Assembly: GCA_964655475.1 (NCBI GenBank)
Contig: CAZZMO010000006.1
Coordinates: forward strand, 1 to 64,000
Length of the DNA: 64,000 nt
Source: VGMA01 sp964655475
Lineage (GTDB): Bacteria; Chlamydiota; Chlamydiia; Chlamydiales; VGMA01
Direction of reading: 5' to 3'
Position numbers and translations under genes: made by a program. Each line of letters starts with the position of its first letter. The first letter of the stretch is position 1. Shown here piece after piece: positions 58,685 through 64,000 of this stretch. The notes below the pieces were generated by a model. The model did not search any database. It was not told the DNA's origin and saw only the letters and a list, made by a program, of their open reading frames with translations.

Positions 58685-59772
58685 TCATTGCAGTGCTCAA
58701 CTGTGGAAGCTCTTCCATCAAATTCTCCCTATTCGATCAGAAAGAAGAAAGGCTCCTCCTCAAACAAATGGTCTCCTCTCTATCAGAAGTAGTAACCATC
58801 ATTCAAGAGCATATAGATCAAGGATATAAACTAATAGGGATTGGCCACCGAGTCGTTCATGGGGGCTCTTATTTCCAAAAGCCCACCCTCATCAACGCTG
58901 ATGTTCTCGATAAAATTGAGAAATGTAGCACACTAGCCCCTCTTCATAATCCAACGAACCTCCTTGGAATCTTCGAGATGAAGACCCATTTTCCCGATGT
59001 GCCGAATGTTGCTGTTTTTGACACCGCCTTTCACCAAACAATCCCCCCTTATGCGCACATATACCCGATTCCCTACCACTACTACGAAAAACACAACATC
59101 CGCCGTTTCGGCTTCCATGGCATCAGTCACGAATACCTCACCATCCAGGGTGCAAGCAAAGTAGGAAAAGAGGTAAAAGACTCCTCCTTCCTCATAGCCC
59201 ACCTTGGAAATGGGGCAAGCGTTACTGCAGTCGAAAAAGGGATCAGCGTCGATACCTCCATGGGATTTACCCCCTTAGAAGGGCTCATGATGGGGACAAG
59301 ATCAGGAAGCATCGACCCAAGCCTTGTTGACGTTCTGGCTCATATTGAAGAAACCTCTTCTGATGAGATCATCTCCCTCTTGAATCAAAAATCGGGACTC
59401 CTTGGTATATCAGGGATATCCAATGATATGCGCTATATTCATGACGACAAATCCCCAAGAGCCAAACTCTCTATTGACATGTTCGTCGACCGCTTGGCAA
59501 AAACCATTGCTGGATTTAGAAGCTCTCTTCGAAACTTTGATGGCCTCATTTTTGCAGGAGGAATCGGAGAAAATGACGCAGCAATTCGAGAAAAAACAAT
59601 CAAACGCCTCTCCTTTTTAGGACTCACTGTCGACTGCTCTAAAAATCAAGAACATGGCCGCTCAAGCGATGGACTCATCTCTGAAAAAGCAGATCCTGGC
59701 GTCTGGGTCATCCACACCGACGAAGAGAAAATGATCATGAAGGAGGTTGCATGTCTTCTCTCATCATGCTAA
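58681..59772 (+). CDS. ackA: Acetate kinase AckA
   Basis: A 363-residue enzyme that makes ATP and acetate from acetyl phosphate. NCGSSSIKFSLF at the start, GHRVVHGGSYF, VFDTAFHQTIPP, HLGNGASVTAVEKG, GLMMGTRSGSIDPSL and FAGGIGENDAAIR are typical. It is somewhat short against the usual 400 residues but no motif is missing. The start ATG has AAGGAG upstream and overlaps the gdh stop; the last 22 bases overlap pta. With pta it forms the acetyl-CoA/acetyl phosphate pathway. Confidence 0.96.
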   Translation: MIIAVLNCGSSSIKFSLFDQKEERLLLKQMVSSLSEVVTIIQEHIDQGYKLIGIGHRVVHGGSYFQKPTLINADVLDKIEKCSTLAPLHNPTNLLGIFEMKTHFPDVPNVAVFDTAFHQTIPPYAHIYPIPYHYYEKHNIRRFGFHGISHEYLTIQGASKVGKEVKDSSFLIAHLGNGASVTAVEKGISVDTSMGFTPLEGLMMGTRSGSIDPSLVDVLAHIEETSSDEIISLLNQKSGLLGISGISNDMRYIHDDKSPRAKLSIDMFVDRLAKTIAGFRSSLRNFDGLIFAGGIGENDAAIREKTIKRLSFLGLTVDCSKNQEHGRSSDGLISEKADPGVWVIHTDEEKMIMKEVACLLSSC

Positions 59773-61649
59773 TCCCAGCAGGTCCTGGAACAGGACTCCC
59801 ATCCGTTGCAAGAGGATTATCTGATGCATTCCTTTCTCAAGGGATCATGAATAAAGTCGTCGACCTTCCGATCGAAGAACTTGCCGCCCTCCATGCAGAA
59901 GGAAAACTCGATGACCTTCTCGATCTTTGCATTAAAGAAGTCAAAAAAGAATCTGCCGACGTGCTCTTGATTCCAGGACTTCCCTCCCATACAGGCCATC
60001 TCAATAGAACAATTGCAAGAGCCTTGAATGCCCATATTATTTTTGTGACCCTCACCCTCAACATCCCCCTCTTCATCCACGACTATGAAGGGATGCCAGT
60101 GCTCGGTTGCATCGTGAATAAAATCAAACACCCTGAAGAAGTTTCCTTTCCACTCCCCATCCTAGGGCAGATCCCATGGAAGTCAGAGCTCCTCGCATTT
60201 CGGATGAAAGACCTCCTCTCCTACGCTCCCCTTACCGTCATCAATCAAGGAGAGATCGACACCAGAAGAGTGCAACACATTACACTCGGTGGCCGCCATG
60301 TCCACAACATGATCCATGCCTTAAAACCTGGATCTCTTCTCGTCATGGCAGGGGATCGAGTCGATATTTTGATCGCTGCATGTCTTGCCGAACTCCGCTC
60401 TACCAAGCTCGCTGGGATTATTTTAACAGGAGGGTTCACGATCCCAAAAGATGTCTTTCACCTTTGTGAAGCCGCTTTTGCATCTGGCCTTCCTGTCCTT
60501 TCTACAGAAAGTGATAGCTACACAACCTGTGTAAAACTCGAAGGCTTTAACCGCCACGTGATCCCACAAGATGATGAAGAGCGAAGGGCTCTTTCGAGAA
60601 AGCATGTTGCAGAGCATATCGAAAAAGATTGGATCCGCGTGTTCCCTTCAAAACAAATTGAGCGTCATATGACCCCAGCAGCTTTTCGCTACTCGCTCAT
60701 GGAAAAAGCAAAAAATCATAGACGGCACATCCTTCTTCCTGAAGGGACAGACATCCGCGTCTTAGAAGCCGCCTCCATTGTCCAAGAGAAAGGGATTGCC
60801 AACATCACCCTTCTCGGAGACGAGGAGAAAATCAGGATCTTATGTGATTCTATCTCCCTCACCCTTGCTAAAGGGATTACCATCCTCGACCCTGCTAAAA
60901 TTAGGGAGCGCTACGTAGATGATCTCGTCTACTTGCGTCGCCACCGCGGAGTCACACCAAAAATGGCGAGCGACTACCTCGAAAATAATATCATCTTAGC
61001 GATGATGATGCTCCACAAAGGGGAAGTAGATGGAGTCGTCGCAGGAGCACAAACTCCAACCGCCGATGTCCTCCGCCCAGCACTGCAGATCATCAAGACA
61101 AAAAAAGAGAGCTCTATTGTCTCCTCGATCTTTTTTATGTGCCTCGAAACTGAAGTCCTCATTTATGGCGACTGCGCCGTCAATACAAACCCGAATGCAG
61201 AAGAGCTCGCAGCAATTGCTATCCAAAGCGCAGACTCAGCCTCTCTCTTCGGGATTGATCCAAGAGTCGCAATGATTAGCTACAGCACCCTCCAGTCTGG
61301 CTCAGGGGCTGATGTGGACAAGGTGAGGGCAGCGATCGAGATCATCAAACAAAAAAGGCCCGATATCTTAGTAGATGGCCCTCTCCAATATGATGCTGCC
61401 TACGATGAGGCCATTGCCGCCAAGAAGGCTTCTGGCTCGAAGGTAGCAGGTCATGCCACCGTATTCATCTTTCCCGACCTCAATACAGGGAATACCACCT
61501 ATAAGGCAGTCCAGCAAAGTGCCGATATATATGCGTTTGGACCTATGCTTCAAGGACTTAACAAACCAGTCAACGATCTCTCCAGAGGCGCTCTAGTCGA
61601 AGATATTATCTACACGATCGCTTTAACAGCCATACAATCAACATATTAA
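59751..61649 (+). CDS. pta: Phosphate acetyltransferase Pta
   Basis: A 632-residue enzyme converting acetyl-CoA and phosphate to acetyl phosphate. It has the N-terminal P-loop-like domain (LIPAGPGTGLPSVARGL), a DRTGG-like middle region and the C-terminal PTA_PTB catalytic domain, with PEGTDIRVLEAASIV, LDPAKIRERYVDDL, GVVAGAQTPTADVLRP and ISYSTLQSGSGADVDKV. Shorter than the 700-residue E. coli form, as usual in many bacteria. The start has GAAGGAGG. It ends the gdh-ackA-pta unit, which ties amino acid use to acetate and ATP. Confidence 0.96.
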   Translation: MSSLIMLIPAGPGTGLPSVARGLSDAFLSQGIMNKVVDLPIEELAALHAEGKLDDLLDLCIKEVKKESADVLLIPGLPSHTGHLNRTIARALNAHIIFVTLTLNIPLFIHDYEGMPVLGCIVNKIKHPEEVSFPLPILGQIPWKSELLAFRMKDLLSYAPLTVINQGEIDTRRVQHITLGGRHVHNMIHALKPGSLLVMAGDRVDILIAACLAELRSTKLAGIILTGGFTIPKDVFHLCEAAFASGLPVLSTESDSYTTCVKLEGFNRHVIPQDDEERRALSRKHVAEHIEKDWIRVFPSKQIERHMTPAAFRYSLMEKAKNHRRHILLPEGTDIRVLEAASIVQEKGIANITLLGDEEKIRILCDSISLTLAKGITILDPAKIRERYVDDLVYLRRHRGVTPKMASDYLENNIILAMMMLHKGEVDGVVAGAQTPTADVLRPALQIIKTKKESSIVSSIFFMCLETEVLIYGDCAVNTNPNAEELAAIAIQSADSASLFGIDPRVAMISYSTLQSGSGADVDKVRAAIEIIKQKRPDILVDGPLQYDAAYDEAIAAKKASGSKVAGHATVFIFPDLNTGNTTYKAVQQSADIYAFGPMLQGLNKPVNDLSRGALVEDIIYTIALTAIQSTY

Positions 61650-61663
61650 AGAATTTAATACTA

Positions 61664-61692
61664 TTGTTTTCTACATAAATACCTGATATAAT
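61664..61692 (+). promoter_or_regulatory. Promoter of the 486-residue protein gene
   Basis: TTGTTT (61664-61669) and TATAAT (61687-61692) with a 17-base spacer and a TG extension (TGATATAAT). The -10 ends 31 bases before the ATG, as at the 41071 gene. Confidence 0.65.
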
Positions 61693-61723
61693 TGAACATC
61701 TTTCAATTAAATTACGGATAATT

Positions 61724-63184
61724 ATGTCTACATCAAGCATAAACTCTGATAAAGGTGTTTACCCAGAACAAATCCAAAACAGTCATGAACGCTTTCAGAT
61801 CGAGCAAGCAAGAGTTAAACCCTTTCCTGAAAGGGAAGATACCATTACCCCTCTAACAAACGAAACCCCTCCCTTAGAAGGGTGGAATCTCTTCGTAAAG
61901 GGTGTTAAAATATTTTTTTACTATCTCTTTTTCCCCATTACCTACCCATGTCAGCTCCTTTGCGAACTTCTCCTCCGCTTTACCGTCTTTCCCATGTCTC
62001 TCCACACAACAGAGTTTGGCCGTTGGATTTTGAGAACGTTTGCCGATACAGATATCGACATGGATCGAATTAATGAAGGAAAGAAGTCTTTGGAAGTCAT
62101 GGGTGGCGAAGCGATTAAAGTAAAGACAGCAGATAACCAAGAAATTGAAGTCGTCCGAGTCACACAAGAGGGCTTTAAAGACAAAGTCGCAAAAATGGGT
62201 GGACACTTTTTTGAATACAGAGTGACTCTCGACGAAGAGAATGCAAAACACTACTTTGCTTCTGGCTCTTCAGCCAAAACTCATACATTAACCACCATCG
62301 ATCCAAATGGAAACAAAGATCTCGAAAAAGCCTTCACAAAAATGGGATGGCAACAGGTTGATGTAGAAACCCACGCTGGAAAAAAAACGGTGTTCCAATT
62401 CAGTCTCCGTTTAGGGACCGATCCCGTTAAAGAGGGTGAAAGAAATGTCGTTCTTCGCTGCCACCCAAACGTCCACTATTACTCGTTTGAAAGAAAGTAT
62501 CTCATTAACCACCTAGCAATGGGACAAGATGTAGTCTTCTACGACACAAGAGGCCTTTCCAGAACTGAATTTAGCGCCTCTGAAGAGGGACTCTACCTCG
62601 ATGCAGATGCTGTATACAACCACATGCGCCATAGCTTTGGATATGAAGGGAAAAACATCTGGGTCACATCTCGCTGTAGCGGGAGCACTCAAGCCACTTA
62701 TCTCCGCCATCGCTATCTTGACGAGAAAGTCAACATTGTTTACGAAACTCCTTTTGAAAAATATGAACATATTGTTGCCTACCAGGCATGGCCAATCAGC
62801 TCCATGGCACTATCTGTCATGGATTCAGTAAAAACATCAGATGAGCTCACCAAACAAAAAGCTAAAGAGCTCAAAATCGATTATTACGCTGATCAATTCG
62901 ACAACATCAGAAAACTCCAATCAATGCCGAGAAGAGCCCTCGATGGTTCACGTGTCATCGTCATCAGCACCGATACCGATAGACTCATCGGAGAAGGTCC
63001 TGCTGAAAAAGTAGCGAAGCTCTCTGCACGCACCGCTGCGACATACCATCTCAAACATAGAGGAACAGATCCTACAAAAGATGGCCATTTTGAAGATGTA
63101 TTCTTGCATGATGCTTCACTTTACGCTGCCTATACAGAAATCATGACAAGGGGAAGAGCTCAATACCTCAGCAACTTCCGCTAA
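61724..63184 (+). CDS. Alpha/beta-hydrolase-like protein of an unfamiliar tandem family
   Basis: A 486-residue protein whose N-terminus (STSSINSDKGVYP) and central part are shared with the next gene. A hydrophobic stretch (about 62-90) precedes the conserved domain. The C-terminal part resembles an alpha/beta hydrolase, with strand-turn WVTSRCSGSTQATYL near residue 318 in the place of a nucleophile elbow; the residue is not a normal GxSxG. I know no function. The Ser- and Asn-rich N-terminus is compatible with type III secretion but this is not shown. It has its own strong promoter, and no clear ribosome-binding site (ACGGATAATT precedes the ATG). Confidence 0.82.
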   Translation: MSTSSINSDKGVYPEQIQNSHERFQIEQARVKPFPEREDTITPLTNETPPLEGWNLFVKGVKIFFYYLFFPITYPCQLLCELLLRFTVFPMSLHTTEFGRWILRTFADTDIDMDRINEGKKSLEVMGGEAIKVKTADNQEIEVVRVTQEGFKDKVAKMGGHFFEYRVTLDEENAKHYFASGSSAKTHTLTTIDPNGNKDLEKAFTKMGWQQVDVETHAGKKTVFQFSLRLGTDPVKEGERNVVLRCHPNVHYYSFERKYLINHLAMGQDVVFYDTRGLSRTEFSASEEGLYLDADAVYNHMRHSFGYEGKNIWVTSRCSGSTQATYLRHRYLDEKVNIVYETPFEKYEHIVAYQAWPISSMALSVMDSVKTSDELTKQKAKELKIDYYADQFDNIRKLQSMPRRALDGSRVIVISTDTDRLIGEGPAEKVAKLSARTAATYHLKHRGTDPTKDGHFEDVFLHDASLYAAYTEIMTRGRAQYLSNFR

Positions 63185-63212
63185 TTGACAAGAATATGTA
63201 AAGAATTATAAA
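63185..63212 (+). promoter_or_regulatory. Possible promoter of the second paralog
   Basis: TTGACA (63185-63190) overlapping the stop region of the previous gene and TATAAA (63207-63212), 16-base spacer, 12 bases before the ATG at 63225. A GGAG site within this gap argues also for cotranscription from upstream. Confidence 0.4.
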
Positions 63213-63224
63213 ATCTGGAGTAAT

Positions 63225-64000
63225 ATGATGACATCAAGTATTAATCCAGTAGCAGGGGCCTATCCAGCTGATATCAAAGGTCTTGATGGCTTCTTTGATA
63301 TAGATAAAGCGGTAGTCCCTACCCCTCCTTTAGAACTACCCACCGACTCTTCGAGAGAATCAGCTCCTCCTGCCTCTCAAGGTTTTGGCTTCGCTGCAAG
63401 ACTTCTCCGATCAACTATTTTTCCCTCGAACTTTCATAGCAGCATGATAGGGCGTCTTATCTTACAGACATTTGCTGGCGTTGATATCAATTTTCAAAAA
63501 AATGCTGAAACAAAGGATCTCTTTAAGCGGCTCGGCGCGACGATTGAAAAAATCAAGACAGCCGATGATCAGATGATTGAAGTGATGCGCTTCACTGGAG
63601 AGGCGTTTAGAGAAACGGTCAAAAGCCGTGGTGGAACATTTTCAACTAAGCAAGTCACTTTACAAGAAGGGAATCCTTTCTACTATTATACTGGAAAAGG
63701 TTCTACACACACCCTAACAACGATCTCTACCACTGATCAACTCCTTAAAGATGACCTAATCGCTATGGGTTGGAGAGAAATCACTGTTGATGGACTCAGA
63801 TGTGTACAATTTAGTTTACAATGTGGAACAAACCCACTCCCCCCCTCTGAAACAAAAGAGGTCATTGTTCGCTTCCATCCGAATGTCCATTATTATGTGA
63901 CAGAGCCTGAATATCTCATTAACCACCTAGCCATTGGCAAAGATGTCGTCTTCTTTGATTCAAGAGGTCTCTCAGAGACCACATTTCCACCGACAGAAGA
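63225..64000 (+). CDS. Second tandem paralog (3' end beyond the window)
   Basis: An open frame running off the right edge, about 258 residues visible. It is clearly paralogous to the previous gene: MTSSINPVAGAYP, a hydrophobic segment, then IEKIKTADDQMIEVMRF, THTLTTIS, HPNVHYYVTEPEYLINHLAIGKDVVFFDSRGLS align with matching positions (ADNQEIEVVRV, VVFYDTRGLS and so on). ATG at 63225 has GGAG five bases upstream; the next codon is also ATG. The N-terminal 60 residues diverge most, as in effector families. The catalytic half is outside the window. Confidence 0.85.
   Translation, partial: MMTSSINPVAGAYPADIKGLDGFFDIDKAVVPTPPLELPTDSSRESAPPASQGFGFAARLLRSTIFPSNFHSSMIGRLILQTFAGVDINFQKNAETKDLFKRLGATIEKIKTADDQMIEVMRFTGEAFRETVKSRGGTFSTKQVTLQEGNPFYYYTGKGSTHTLTTISTTDQLLKDDLIAMGWREITVDGLRCVQFSLQCGTNPLPPSETKEVIVRFHPNVHYYVTEPEYLINHLAIGKDVVFFDSRGLSETTFPPTE

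Overview
The window comes from a chromosome of the phylum Chlamydiota, most probably an environmental or amoeba-associated lineage outside Chlamydiaceae (Parachlamydiales-like). The left cluster murF-mraY-murD-LysM-ftsW-murG-murC-ftsQ-cutA-STAS-miaA follows the order I recall from Chlamydia. The blocks dnaX-ybaB, hprK/ptsI-comEC and an alpha/beta-fused dehydrogenase E1 also recall Chlamydia loci. Unlike Chlamydiaceae, murC is not fused to ddl, and the window carries a large NAD-glutamate dehydrogenase with ackA-pta, a VIT1-like protein next to a P1B ATPase, and several unfamiliar proteins. The genus cannot be named from the sequence alone.

Layout. 1-9413 (minus): peptidoglycan precursor and divisome genes, with no ftsA or ftsZ. 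9492-10424: an unrecognised protein ending at a strong terminator. 10627-13892 (plus): tRNA-Cys, a short-chain dehydrogenase, a divergent GroEL paralog and a GT9-like protein. 13883-17562 (minus): an accessory cluster of a PI3/PI4-kinase-like protein, a small exported protein, a glycosyltransferase and a protein with 22% cysteine. 17668-21840 (plus): a basic hypothetical protein, a metallophosphoesterase, a YkgJ-type protein, a phosphohexomutase and a second SDR. 21812-25864: a PgpH-like HD hydrolase divergent from dnaX-ybaB. 25896-32507: an exported 2OG dioxygenase, tRNA-Leu, yidD, a LysM protein, pheT, a MORN-type lipoprotein and a small coiled-coil gene behind a structured leader. 32546-40973: ptsI and hprK, then ndh, comEC, tRNA-His and ftsK. 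41071-50953: a GT-B-like protein, an MBL hydrolase, an MFS transporter, a HIBCH-like hydrolase, fused E1, a UPF0158 protein with two AT-hooks, and serS. 50954-55610: an exported GT-B-like protein, three related small membrane proteins, a VIT1-like protein and a metal ATPase. 55676-61649: gdh-ackA-pta. 61724-64000: two tandem paralogs of an unfamiliar family, the second cut by the window end.

How the genes fit together. The left cluster supplies lipid II synthesis (MurC, D, F, MraY, MurG) and septal synthesis (FtsW, FtsQ, LysM) in a phylum that divides without FtsZ; ftsK lies elsewhere in the window. The gdh-ackA-pta trio links glutamate and acetyl-CoA use to ATP, and ndh feeds the quinone pool. 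HprK and enzyme I look like a regulatory phosphorelay, with no HPr gene or sugar permease seen here. The accessory cluster at 13.9-17.6 kb, the cassette at 52-53 kb and the paralog pair at the right end are the best places to look for undescribed biology.

Several genes have -35/-10 elements whose -10 box lies only 6-14 bases before the start codon, suggesting leaderless or very short leaders (pgpH-like, dnaX, ftsK). No stretch longer than about 300 bases lacks a gene. I saw no rRNA, CRISPR array, insertion sequence or prophage.
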